A stretch of 64,000 nt of DNA from Paracoccus saliphilus. GTDB lineage: Bacteria > Pseudomonadota > Alphaproteobacteria > Rhodobacterales > Rhodobacteraceae. The stretch's first letter is position 1. Every line of letters starts with the position of its first letter. The notes beneath the pieces were generated by a model. That model did not search any database and was not told the origin of the DNA. It saw only the letters and a program-made list of their open reading frames with translations. The stretch covers positions 4,016,001 through 4,080,000 of the forward strand of contig NZ_CP067140.1 of assembly GCF_028553805.1 (NCBI RefSeq). The letters run 5' to 3'. Both the position numbers and the translations under genes were made by a program. Below are positions 18,418 through 26,568 of this stretch, piece by piece.

Positions 18418-19232
18418 CGGTCAATCACCATTTACGTATCCAGGAGCTTTCGGCGGGCTATGGCGACAGGCTGATCATAGAGGCGTTGAATCTGGACCTC
18501 GTTTCTGGACGGATCACCGCGATCGTCGGCGCCAATGCCTGCGGAAAATCGACCTTGCTGCGCGTCATGTCGCGACTTATTTCGCCCGCGCAGGGGACCG
18601 TGACGCTGGACGGCAAATCCATTCACCGCATGGCGACGCGCGATCTGGCGCGGATCATGGGATTGCTTCCACAGTCACCGATCGCACCGGAGGGAATCAC
18701 AGTCGCCGATCTTGTCAGCCGCGGTCGCCACCCCCACCATGGCCTGATCTCGCGCTGGAATCGGCAGGACGACGAGGCGGTGGCATCCGCGCTGGAAGCC
18801 ACGAAGATTACCGGGCTTGCCGATCGCGCCGTGGACGAATTGTCTGGCGGTCAGCGGCAGCGCGTCTGGATCGCAATGACGCTGGCGCAGCAGACAGATC
18901 TGCTATTGCTCGACGAACCCACGACCTTCCTGGACGTCGCGCATCAGGTCGAGCTCCTGGACCTGCTCTGCGATCTGAACGCACAGCGTGGCACCACCAT
19001 CGCCATGGTGCTGCACGATCTCAACCTCGCCGCGCGCTATGCAGATCACCTGGTTGCCATGTCCGAAGGAAGAGTGCACGCGCAGGGAAACCCGGCCAAA
19101 GTGCTGACCGAGGAAAATATCCGACAGGTTTTCGGACTTGTCTGTCGGGTCATTTCCGATCCGGTTTCGGGCCGGCCGATGATGCTGCCCATCGGGCGGC
19201 ACAGGGTCTCGGCATCGGTGGCTGCTGAATAG
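18414..19232 (+). CDS. Siderophore ABC transporter ATP-binding protein (FepC type)
   Basis: 272 residues. Walker A GANACGKST at about 39-47, signature [17 protein letters not shown] near 143, Walker B DLLLLDEPTTFLD, and H-loop VLHDLN. The residues ISRWNRQDDEAV and [11 protein letters not shown] are typical of FepC-type ATPases. It completes the transporter encoded by the three preceding overlapping genes. The pseudogene at 42735-43340 is a decayed relative. Confidence 0.92.
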   Translation: MTVNHHLRIQELSAGYGDRLIIEALNLDLVSGRITAIVGANACGKSTLLRVMSRLISPAQGTVTLDGKSIHRMATRDLARIMGLLPQSPIAPEGITVADLVSRGRHPHHGLISRWNRQDDEAVASALEATKITGLADRAVDELSGGQRQRVWIAMTLAQQTDLLLLDEPTTFLDVAHQVELLDLLCDLNAQRGTTIAMVLHDLNLAARYADHLVAMSEGRVHAQGNPAKVLTEENIRQVFGLVCRVISDPVSGRPMMLPIGRHRVSASVAAE

Positions 19233-19362
19233 TTGATCAATACTGTCGCCTTTGTGCAACTGGTATTATAGATGACCACCATGAGCCTCTCCCGACCTTG
19301 CATCCCGGTGTGGCTGGTCCTAGGGGTGAGCAAATTCCGACTAAAAAGATAGGGATTCGCAT

Positions 19363-21513
19363 ATGGCGGTTCATGCTTCAATTAACCCATGTCGGCTCCG
19401 GCTTGGTGCCCTCCTGACCTGCTTCACCGCATTGTCCGCGGTGCCCTTTGGCGCCACCGCGCAAGATGCCTCGGCTCAGGAAAACATGCGCGTCTCACCG
19501 ATTATCCGGCTTCCCGAAATCACGTTGCAAGCGACCGGCTTTGGAGGCGATGACGACGAGAATTCAGTCGTTGCGCATGAATTATGGGTCGGCGGCAAAA
19601 TTGCGACCAGCATTCTGGATACCCCGGCCTCGGTATCGGTTATCACGCAGAAAGAAATGGAACGACGCGACGTTCAGACAGTGGAAGATGTCCTGCAATA
19701 CTCTGCCGGTACCATCAGCGACTACTACGGCACCGACGACCGCAACGATTATTTCCAGATCCGCGGCTTCCAGGCATCAACCTATCGCGACGGGATCACG
19801 CTTGGCTCGATGCGCGGCATCCGTGAGGAGCCACTCGCCTATGAACGGGTCGAGGTAATCCGTGGCGCCAACTCGACGCTATTCGGCATCGCCGATCCGG
19901 GTGGTTCGATCAATTTCGTGACCAAGCGGCCTCGTGGCGAGCGGTTCTCAGAGGTCTTCGCCACGGCCGGCTCGCAAAGTCGCAAGGAAGTCGGGTTCGA
20001 TTTCGGCGATACGCTGACCCCGGGTTCGACCTTGTCCTATCGGTTTACCGGCAAGCTGCAGGACAGCGAACGGGAATACGATCATTCGCGGGATGACGAG
20101 ACATTCCTGATGGGCGGCCTGACCTGGCAGCCGAGCGACGCAACTTCGCTCAACCTGGTTGCCGATTACCTGGAACGAGACGCGACCCCGAACAGTGGCG
20201 GTTATCCACGTTACGGTGATTATGATCGAGAGTTGTTCCTGGGCGAGCCCGATTTCAACTACCTGAATGTCGAGCGCAAATCCGTCAGCCTGATCGCCGA
20301 GCATGATTTCGGTGGCGGCCTGACCTTGCGGTCCAACCTGCGCTACAGCGACACGGCGGACGATTACGGCTATGTCTATATCAGCGGGGATGACGGCGTG
20401 TTCCCTGTCCCGCGGTCCTACATCACCTCGGACAGTCAGGCGGACGAGATCGTCGGTGACGCGATCCTTCAATATGACCGCAGTTTCGGGCAGGTCGACA
20501 GCAGCACATTGGCGGGAATCGAATATCGCGATGTGTCGTCGGACCAATCTTCCTATTATGCCGGAGCAGCCCCGATCGACCCGCGCAACCCGATCTACGC
20601 CGGAGCGCCCGATAGCCTCACCCAGTATCGGGACCTTCAGCATGACAGCACGACGAAGGCTATCTTTCTGCAGCAGAACCTGTCCTTCAACAACAGGATC
20701 ATCGCGACTGTGGGTGCCCGGCATGACTGGCTGGATATTCACGAAAATCAAGTGGTCTTCGAAGATGGCATCCCAATTGACCGTATAATTGCCGATGACG
20801 ATTTCTCCGAGACATCCATCCGCGGTGCGCTGACTTACAAGGTGACCGACGAGGTCTCAACTTACGTGAGCTATGCCGAGTCCGTGGCTCCGCCTTCGCT
20901 CGGGGTCGAACCTGAACGTGGCGAGCAATACGAGGTCGGCGTCAAATACGAACCCGCCGGCACCAACGCGCTGATCAGCGCCGCGATCTATGATCTCAGC
21001 AAGACGAATATCACTGTGGTTGATCTAGACACCAATGACCGTTCACTGGTCGGCGAGGTGCGAGTGCGGGGCTTGGACCTAGAGGCAAAGGCCGAGATCG
21101 CGGATAACATCAGTCTGACGGCGTCCTACTCCTATGCGAAATCCAAGGTGCTGCGGTCGAATCCCGTCCGAGGGATGGATGTCGTCGGCAACGAGCTGGA
21201 GACGGTTCCCAGCCATATGGCGTCACTGTGGCTGGACTATACGCTGCCCGGTGCGGGTGATCGCGGCGACATGACCTTCGGCCTGGGCGCCCGCTATACC
21301 GGCTCTTATTACTTTGCCACCACCAATGACAACGGTGAGAGTGAAGCATCCGTTTTGCTAGATGCGGCCTACAGCTACGACGTGTCGCAGGACACCGAGC
21401 TGGCGATCAATATTCACAACCTGCTGGACGAACAGCATGTTGTTGGCCGTGGATCAGCCGATTACTATAATCCCGGCAGATCAATCTCCGCAACGCTGCG
21501 ACATAGCTGGTAA
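19363..21513 (+). CDS. TonB-dependent siderophore receptor
   Basis: 716 residues, with a signal peptide ending near FGATAQD and a TonB-box candidate PEITLQAT. The plug domain covers about residues 75-190 (SVSVITQKEMERRDVQTVEDVLQYSAG, shown as SVSVITQKEMER and VEDVLQYSAG; then RGANSTLFG and DPGGSINFVTKRP). The 22-strand barrel ends in GRSISATLRHSW with the aromatic terminal residue needed for barrel assembly. It is separated from the ATPase by 130 bp, so it may have its own promoter. The DVxTVEDVLQYS/GxxxGYP style and ferrichrome-type layout suggest a hydroxamate or mixed siderophore, which is inference. Confidence 0.92.
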   Translation: MAVHASINPCRLRLGALLTCFTALSAVPFGATAQDASAQENMRVSPIIRLPEITLQATGFGGDDDENSVVAHELWVGGKIATSILDTPASVSVITQKEMERRDVQTVEDVLQYSAGTISDYYGTDDRNDYFQIRGFQASTYRDGITLGSMRGIREEPLAYERVEVIRGANSTLFGIADPGGSINFVTKRPRGERFSEVFATAGSQSRKEVGFDFGDTLTPGSTLSYRFTGKLQDSEREYDHSRDDETFLMGGLTWQPSDATSLNLVADYLERDATPNSGGYPRYGDYDRELFLGEPDFNYLNVERKSVSLIAEHDFGGGLTLRSNLRYSDTADDYGYVYISGDDGVFPVPRSYITSDSQADEIVGDAILQYDRSFGQVDSSTLAGIEYRDVSSDQSSYYAGAAPIDPRNPIYAGAPDSLTQYRDLQHDSTTKAIFLQQNLSFNNRIIATVGARHDWLDIHENQVVFEDGIPIDRIIADDDFSETSIRGALTYKVTDEVSTYVSYAESVAPPSLGVEPERGEQYEVGVKYEPAGTNALISAAIYDLSKTNITVVDLDTNDRSLVGEVRVRGLDLEAKAEIADNISLTASYSYAKSKVLRSNPVRGMDVVGNELETVPSHMASLWLDYTLPGAGDRGDMTFGLGARYTGSYYFATTNDNGESEASVLLDAAYSYDVSQDTELAINIHNLLDEQHVVGRGSADYYNPGRSISATLRHSW

Positions 21514-21526
21514 AGTAACAACTTCA

Positions 21527-21544
21527 GCAGGCTCAATCGCCTGC
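21527..21544 (+). terminator. Hairpin after the receptor gene
   Basis: GCAGGC and GCCTGC pair around TCAATC, 14 nt after the receptor stop codon. No T run follows, so it is a weak terminator candidate. Confidence 0.4.
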
Positions 21545-21719
21545 CGAACTCTGAGCGGATTTTCGCGAATTTAACTGAAGGGTCGGAATATGCGGCCATA
21601 CCGTTTATCGGCGATGTCATTTTGTCGCTGGTCGAAAAATGGGCCCGCTACAGTCAGCTTCAGCATCCCCCAGGGTCAGGCCCCATCGATTTCGGATACC
21701 TCTCGTGATTCATCGCCCG

Positions 21720-22682
21720 CAAAATAGGGCTGTGATATGCCGCCGATGTCGCGCCGCCGCGTTCTGCGCACCGGCATCAAGTGGGTTGGTTGAAGGACAA
21801 ACATGCAAGCATCCGGTTCGACCCGCCCAAAGCCGACGATGACATGCTGGAGCGCATCAGGGCCGCGCTGGAGGGCATGGAGCCAGCCACGCCAGTCTCT
21901 CTGCCCCAGAATATTCCGAAGATAGCCTACTGACGGTCTATCCCGTCCCTGACGCGCATGTCGGGATGCTCTCATGGGGCAAGGAAACCGGCGAGGCCTA
22001 TGACACGGATATGGCTGTCCGAAAGGTCCAGTCATGGATCGGACAGCTCATATCATCGTCACCGCCCGCCAAGACGGCGGTTATTCTCGACACTGGCGAC
22101 CTGACGCACAACCAAGACCAGACGAACCAGACCCCGCGCAGCAAGCATGTTCTCGATGTGGATGGGCGGTATTTCAAGGTTCTCGAAGCCAGCATCACTG
22201 CGCTGGCGACAGCGATCGATCTCGCCCTTGCCAAGCATGAGCGCGTCAATGTTCGCATTCTTCCCGGCAACCACAATCAGGATGGCTATCTAGCTGTCAT
22301 GTTCGCGCTGGCTGAGCGGTATCGCAATGAGCCGCGCATCGACGTTCAGAAAGAGCCTGGCGAGTTATTCGTCATGGATTGGGGCAAGGTGCTGCTCGCT
22401 GCTCATCACGGCCATGGGGCCAAGGCGCAGCAAATGGTCATGTTCCTTGCTGACCAGTATGCCGAGCAATGGGGGCGGACACGGTTCCGCTACATGTTCA
22501 GCGGGCACCTCCACCATCACAAGAGCCAAGAGTTTTCCGGCTGTGTCTGGGAGCAGCTTCGAGCAGTTGCCCCGCGTGACGCCTATGCCGTTGTCCATGC
22601 CTATGCAGGGCGGGCTGAAATGCAGGCAATCACCTACAGCAAGGAGCATGGCGAGGTGCAGCGCGTGAAGGTTGCTGCGTAA
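21720..22682 (+). pseudogene. Phage-type metallophosphoesterase, frameshifted
   Basis: The main frame (ATG 21966 to 22682) has calcineurin-like phosphoesterase motifs: LDTGDLTHNQD, ILPGNHNQDGY, AAHHGHGAK and SGHLHHH. The phage form I know begins with an HTH-like part and a PDAHVGMLSWG block. Here the preceding frame reads GWLKDKHASIRFDPPKADDD and ends at a stop near 21933 (KIAY), while PVPDAHVGMLSWG lies in the other frame, so one frameshift near 21930 separates them. The 3' two thirds could still be translated from 21966, lacking the first metal motif (Asp-x-His). Confidence 0.65.
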
Positions 22683-22797
22683 TCTACAATCCCCGAATCC
22701 GTTGAATATACGCCACAGCGAAAGTTACCGCTGCCACGCATTTCTCCGCATACACGCTCATTGATACCGGGCTGTAGCTGTATCATGCCGTGATATA

Positions 22798-23223
22798 TTA
22801 TCGCCGCTCGTTGATGTGCTCCCGCACATGGATGGGCTTCGGCTTCAATTCCCCGTGCCGCATAGCGCCGATCCGTTCGAGATATTCGGCATCTAGCGTT
22901 GACCAATCGAACTCATCCTTGAATAAGCCGCAGTGAAAATCGCCCCGCGTGTAAGGCAAGCCGGGGGTTCGGGGGACACTGATTGCTTGGATGCCTAGAG
23001 AGGTCATTTTCTCAGCTGCAGACACGATGCCCGCTGCCTTGCATTGTCCGACACGGCCCATATCGCTGATCCAGCGATCGCATCCAGCGCAGCATTGCCC
23101 ACGCGCCCAATAGTCCCGGTCGCATTGCTCCTGATACCATCGATCAAATTCTTCTCGATCAATCTGTTTGAGCGCTTCGACGGACAATTGCCTCCCGCGC
23201 TCGATCTCATCTGGCGTCATCAT
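22798..23223 (-). CDS. Hypothetical Cys-containing protein of the phage-like island
   Basis: 141 residues from the ATG pair at 23223/23220. A motif GQCCAGCDRW and a further C in GRVGQCKAAG could bind a metal, but the spacing matches no family I recognise. The protein is otherwise charged (EIERGRQLSVEALKQIDREEF) with a C-terminal basic tail. Its start overlaps the end of the 42-residue gene before it (ATGA-type), so it is the last member of the overlapping chain. No function assigned. Confidence 0.6.
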   Translation of the reverse strand: MMTPDEIERGRQLSVEALKQIDREEFDRWYQEQCDRDYWARGQCCAGCDRWISDMGRVGQCKAAGIVSAAEKMTSLGIQAISVPRTPGLPYTRGDFHCGLFKDEFDWSTLDAEYLERIGAMRHGELKPKPIHVREHINERR

Positions 23224-23348
23224 CCACACTCCCCATACGTCCGTTCCCACTGGCTGCACCAATCCGATGTATCGGCCGATATGCTGTCGAGGTAATCCAC
23301 CGCCAGACCGATACCGAATATCGCGGCGACGAGAAGGGCGGGCTTCAT
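23220..23348 (-). CDS. 42-residue small membrane or secreted protein
   Basis: It begins MKPALLVAAIFGIGLAVDYL, a lysine followed by a hydrophobic stretch that could be a signal anchor, and ends TYGECG with two Cys residues in the last third. Its ATG overlaps the stop of the gene before it (ATGA), and its stop overlaps the start of the gene after it (TGATGA), which argues strongly that it is translated. Function unknown; such peptides in phage lysis regions can be spanin-like, but that is speculation. Confidence 0.55.
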   Translation of the reverse strand: MKPALLVAAIFGIGLAVDYLDSISADTSDWCSQWERTYGECG

Positions 23349-23500
23349 TGGTCATCCGCCAGCTTGTCCTTGAGGATGGATGGCGGGCGGATAAACCGCT
23401 CGTAACACCTCCGTCTCAGGCATTCCTCTTCAAGGCGCTCCATCCCTTGTTTCGCCAATTCAGCGCGGTGCTCGGCCAGCTTCCTGAGTGCGTCAGTCAT
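23345..23500 (-). CDS. 51-residue hypothetical protein, coiled-coil-like
   Basis: Start at ATG 23500, preceded by AAGGAG 8 nt away. The sequence is mostly helical and charged: MTDALRKLAEHRAELAKQG followed by ERLEEECLRRRCYERF. It overlaps the upstream gene by 8 nt and the downstream one by 4 nt. No family recognised. Confidence 0.55.
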   Translation of the reverse strand: MTDALRKLAEHRAELAKQGMERLEEECLRRRCYERFIRPPSILKDKLADDQ

Positions 23501-23726
23501 CCTGCGGCTCCTTGTAGAACGGGTCAATTTCAGTGCCAGCGGGCACAGCTCTGCGCCACCACCATCGAGCGGATTTGCTATGCTTTTCGGCAGGCTCCGA
23601 TACGAGAACCCGGTGAACGACGCTCATCTCATAGTGTAAGGCATCATCGATATAGGTATCGCCCGGCAACGCCTCGGTTAGAGCGGCGCAGAATATTTGG
23701 CCATTCATACGGACGCGCAACGCCAT
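23493..23726 (-). CDS. 77-residue hypothetical protein
   Basis: Start at ATG 23726, preceded by AAGGAG and overlapping the previous stop by one base (TGATG). Mixed strands and helices, ending with ARWWWRRAVPAGTEIDPFY and KEPQDD. No domain recognised. Like its upstream neighbour, the C-terminal KEPQ is encoded by the ribosome-binding segment of the next gene. Confidence 0.55.
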   Translation of the reverse strand: MALRVRMNGQIFCAALTEALPGDTYIDDALHYEMSVVHRVLVSEPAEKHSKSARWWWRRAVPAGTEIDPFYKEPQDD

Positions 23727-24082
23727 CACTGCGGCTCCTTGCCGGTGGGGTGATACACTGGCAGACCAGCTTTCTTGGCGCGACGAACCGTATCGGCAGT
23801 GCCTAGACCGCCCGGAAAGGCGATCACTGCGTCGGGCTTCCCTTCGTCAATCATCCGTTGATTGCGAATCGGTCCAGCTGCTCGGCCATGGGCTTTCCAG
23901 TCGGCCGGGAACTCCAGCAGCCCGAACCCGAAGCAATGCGCCCAATCAGCTGCGATAGTGTCTGCGCCTTTGGCCATGCCGCTGACGATTTCAGTTATCT
24001 CGGGCGGGCCGAATAAATCTAGGTAACTCCAAAGCGCGGCGCTGTTTGTAAAATCGCGGCCTACGCAAACGATCACACGCAT
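23726..24082 (-). CDS. DUF2493 / SLOG-domain protein
   Basis: 118 residues from ATG 24082. It opens MRVIVCVGRDFTNSA, a Rossmann-like strand and GRDF loop, followed by VSGMAKGADTIAADWAHC and FPADWKAHGRAAGPIRNQRM, then VIAFPGGLGTADTVRRAKK. These are the DUF2493 (YspA/cpYpsA-like) SLOG motifs, which bind nucleotide-derived ligands. Members are frequent in phages and islands; the ligand is unknown. It is one of six overlapping genes running from the tRNA. Confidence 0.8.
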   Translation of the reverse strand: MRVIVCVGRDFTNSAALWSYLDLFGPPEITEIVSGMAKGADTIAADWAHCFGFGLLEFPADWKAHGRAAGPIRNQRMIDEGKPDAVIAFPGGLGTADTVRRAKKAGLPVYHPTGKEPQ

Positions 24083-24243
24083 CACGACACCTCACCAAAG
24101 AGGGCGGGCGCGATTCGCGCAAGAACAAGCCGTGAATCGCTGTGCCAATTCTGTGCCGCACCGCTATGCGCGTTCTTGCCCCGTTCTGCCACGGCACTTT
24201 CAAACGCACTATCCGGTGCGGCTGAATTTTCCTTAATATTCAT
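24082..24243 (-). CDS. 53-residue hypothetical protein next to tRNA-Arg
   Basis: Frame from ATG 24243: begins MNIKENSAAPDSAFESAVAE and ends LARIAPALFGEVS. Its stop overlaps the SLOG start by one base (TGATG), the same coupling as the rest of the chain. The start lies 12 nt from the tRNA 3' end, with only a weak ribosome site, so it may begin from a leader transcribed through the tRNA. No family recognised. Confidence 0.45.
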   Translation of the reverse strand: MNIKENSAAPDSAFESAVAERGKNAHSGAAQNWHSDSRLVLARIAPALFGEVS

Positions 24244-24254
24244 AATGGTTTGGG

Positions 24255-24331
24255 TGGCGACCCCGGCAGGATTCGAACCTGCAACCTGCCCCTTAGGAGG
24301 GGGCTGCTCTATCCAGTTGAGCCACGGGGCC
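24255..24331 (-). tRNA. tRNA-Arg (CCT anticodon)
   Basis: Acceptor stem GGCCCCG pairs with CGGGGTC, D arm contains CTCAACTGGATAGAG, the anticodon stem GCCCC/GGGGC closes the loop CTCCTAA with anticodon CCT, the T arm has GGTTCGAATCC, and discriminator G plus CCA are encoded (CCA at 24255-24257). The 3' end faces the phage-like island, the usual geometry for integration into tRNA genes. Confidence 0.95.
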
Positions 24332-24432
24332 GTTCAGGGCTGTTTTGGCTGGATTGAATGGAATTGGCAAGGTTGTGGCGAGGATTGATGTCCGCTAACA
24401 TCCGATTGTCATCCTCATTTCATCGGCTGCAC

Positions 24433-25458
24433 ATGAATAATCCTCGTCCCCGTCGCCCACTTACCTTACGAGATGTATCTGAGGCGTCCGGCGTGTCCGA
24501 GATGACGGTCAGCCGTGTCTTGCGCAATCGCGGCGATGTGTCCGCTGCGACGCGGGAGAAGGTTCTGACCGCCGCCAAGACCTTGGGATATGTGCCGAAC
24601 AAGATCGCGGGCGGATTGGCGAGCCAGCGGGTCAACCTGATCGCCGTGGTGATCCCGTCGCTGTCGAACCTGGTCTTTCCGGATGTGTTGGGCGGGATCT
24701 CGGCCGAGCTGGACGATACCGGGCTGCAGCCGGTGATCGGGGTAACCAATTACTCCCCCGCGCGGGAGGAGATGGTGCTTTACGACATGCTGTCATGGCG
24801 GCCATCGGGCGTCATTCTTGCGGGCGTGGAGCATAGCAAGGCGTCGCGGGCGATGCTGGCGAATTCAGGTATTCCCGTGGTTGAGATCATGGATACCGAT
24901 GGCGAAGGCATTGATACGCTTGTCGGAATCTCGCATATCCGGGCAGGCCGCGAAATGGCGGAGCGGATCCTGAAAGCGGGATACCGGCGGATCGGATTCG
25001 TTGGCACCCATATGCCCGAGGATCACCGCGCCCGCAAAAGGATGGACGGGTTCGAGCAGGGACTGGCCGCAGCCGGGGTGCAGCTTGAAGGGCGCGAATA
25101 TTACCAGGGCGGGTCGTCGCTGCTGAAGGGGCGCGAATTGACAGAGCGTATCCTTACCCGCGCCCCGGACCTGGATTTTCTCTATTTTTCCAATGATATG
25201 ATCGGGGCGGGTGGGCTGCTTCACTGCCTGGACAAGGGCTATGACATCCCCAACAGGCTTGGGCTTGCGGGCTTCAACGGGGTCGATCTTCTGGACGGGC
25301 TGCCGGTGCGGCTGACCACCACCGATGCGCGGCGGGTCGAGATCGGGCGGCGGGCCGCAAGGCTGGTTGCGGGCAAGGAAATGCCGCCGGAGAGCCGGGT
25401 GATCCAGATGACGCCTACCTTCATGCCTGGCGACACGATCCGGGAAATCGGCTCCTGA
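24433..25458 (+). CDS. LacI-family transcriptional regulator (GntR/IdnR-like)
   Basis: 341 residues from ATG 24433. The N-terminal HTH reads LTLRDVSEASGVSEMTVSRVLRNRGDVSAATREKV (shown here as LTLRDVSEASGVSEMTVSR and the hinge-leading part SAATREKV), followed by the LacI hinge helix and a periplasmic-binding-protein-like effector domain (IAVVIPSLSNLVFPDVLGGI, ILAGVEHS, GIPVVEIMDTDGE, YFSNDMIGAGGL, GLAGFNGVDLL). It resembles the gluconate repressor of E. coli. No sugar gene adjoins it, so its target is either elsewhere or lost. Confidence 0.88.
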   Translation: MNNPRPRRPLTLRDVSEASGVSEMTVSRVLRNRGDVSAATREKVLTAAKTLGYVPNKIAGGLASQRVNLIAVVIPSLSNLVFPDVLGGISAELDDTGLQPVIGVTNYSPAREEMVLYDMLSWRPSGVILAGVEHSKASRAMLANSGIPVVEIMDTDGEGIDTLVGISHIRAGREMAERILKAGYRRIGFVGTHMPEDHRARKRMDGFEQGLAAAGVQLEGREYYQGGSSLLKGRELTERILTRAPDLDFLYFSNDMIGAGGLLHCLDKGYDIPNRLGLAGFNGVDLLDGLPVRLTTTDARRVEIGRRAARLVAGKEMPPESRVIQMTPTFMPGDTIREIGS

Positions 25459-25776
25459 CAAACCCGGGAAGACGTTGCGCAACGCATGCGTACGTTGCAT
25501 CTGTCACCATGCGCAACAGGCAGCCGTTTCGCCCAGAAAATGCTGGGAATCTGGCTGTGACATTCGTACACCAGCTGTGCACAATGCGTACACAACCTGT
25601 ACACAGGCAGCGTACGCTACCGGGTGATGTCGGGTCACCGGGAAAGCTACCGTCAATCTTTCCGAATGTTCGCCACCTGACATATGATACCCGATGAAAA
25701 CAGGGTATGGACACGGACCCAGTGTCCTTGAGCGAAATTTTCAGATGACGGCGTCGAGTCCTTAGCGGGTTTTCGA
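25459..25776. promoter_or_regulatory. Operator-like repeat region downstream of the LacI gene
   Basis: No gene is seen. Two repeat sets occur. At 25474-25500 there is GTTGCGCAAC, a perfect 10-bp palindrome, then GCAACGCATGCG and CGTACGTTGC, making a GCAACG/CGTTGC inverted pair. At about 25565-25620 GTACAC-type half sites recur (CGTACACC, CGTACACA, CCTGTACACAGG, CGTACGCT). Such clusters are typical of repressor operators. Binding by the adjacent LacI protein is only a guess. Confidence 0.4.
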
Positions 25777-26352
25777 TCAATCTAGTGGAGTAATGGCTTC
25801 TTCGGGAAACTTCATTCCGGAGAAGCTAGGAAAGGCTCTTTTAAGAGTTGCCACCTCCTGAGGCGTACCCACGCCTACCAAATACCATTTATTTTTGCCT
25901 CGAAGAGCCAAGAGCGTTGATTCCACCCGAAACCTCATGGGGCCATCGACATCCATCAGTTCGTCGAAGTCACCTTCATCTAAGCTTACCTCAAATATGG
26001 TCTCGCTTGGGAGAAGTGCGAAATGGGTGCCATCGCGAAGCGTTCGGACGCGGACAGCATTCATATCAATTGATGAAGATCTTTGCACGTTCTCCGCAGA
26101 CAAGACACCTTCTAGTTCCCGGCGAACAGTTGTCTCATCAGTTCCAAATTCCGTGGCGATCTGGGTGACGATTTCTGGTGGAGCAGAAATGTTGACGAGT
26201 GTCTTGGTGTCTTTGCTTTCTACCGCCATCAGAAAATTCTGAACCGTATTTTCGAGTGCTGAGATTCCTTCCTGTGCAATTATACTCTTTTCATCAGCAG
26301 CAGCATATGCAGCAGACGTGACGATAAACATAATTGCCGCCAAAGCTTTCAA
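25777..26352 (-). CDS. Secreted hypothetical protein
   Basis: 191 residues with a signal peptide (MKALAAIMFIVTSAAYAAAD). The mature part begins with helices (ENTVQNFLMAVESKDTKTLV, reminiscent of SnoaL/NTF2-like helices), has an acidic middle, and ends in beta-rich LLALRGKNKWYLVGVGTP. The codon use looks less GC-rich than its neighbours, suggesting later acquisition. No family is recognised with confidence; an NTF2-like fold is a weak possibility. Confidence 0.6.
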   Translation of the reverse strand: MKALAAIMFIVTSAAYAAADEKSIIAQEGISALENTVQNFLMAVESKDTKTLVNISAPPEIVTQIATEFGTDETTVRRELEGVLSAENVQRSSSIDMNAVRVRTLRDGTHFALLPSETIFEVSLDEGDFDELMDVDGPMRFRVESTLLALRGKNKWYLVGVGTPQEVATLKRAFPSFSGMKFPEEAITPLD

Positions 26353-26568
26353 ATGATCACCATCAAAAATGTGGTCACTGTTGCGTCAATCATATCACGA
26401 AAGCCAATGACCGCAATTGTCCCGCATTGCCGCCGTTCGTGCCAGATGGGGTCTGTCTGCCCTGACAACAAAGGTCAGATGTCAGCGTCGAGCCCATCGC
26501 TGCCCTCACAGTGACATCCGCAGTTGGCGTGCTATAGTTGCATTTAATCCCTTTCAGAGGAGGTGCCT

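Noticed and set aside
24100..24260. Integrase or att duplicate beside the tRNA-Arg
   Set aside because: No integrase motif and no second copy of the tRNA 3' end was found in the window, so island boundaries cannot be proved here.
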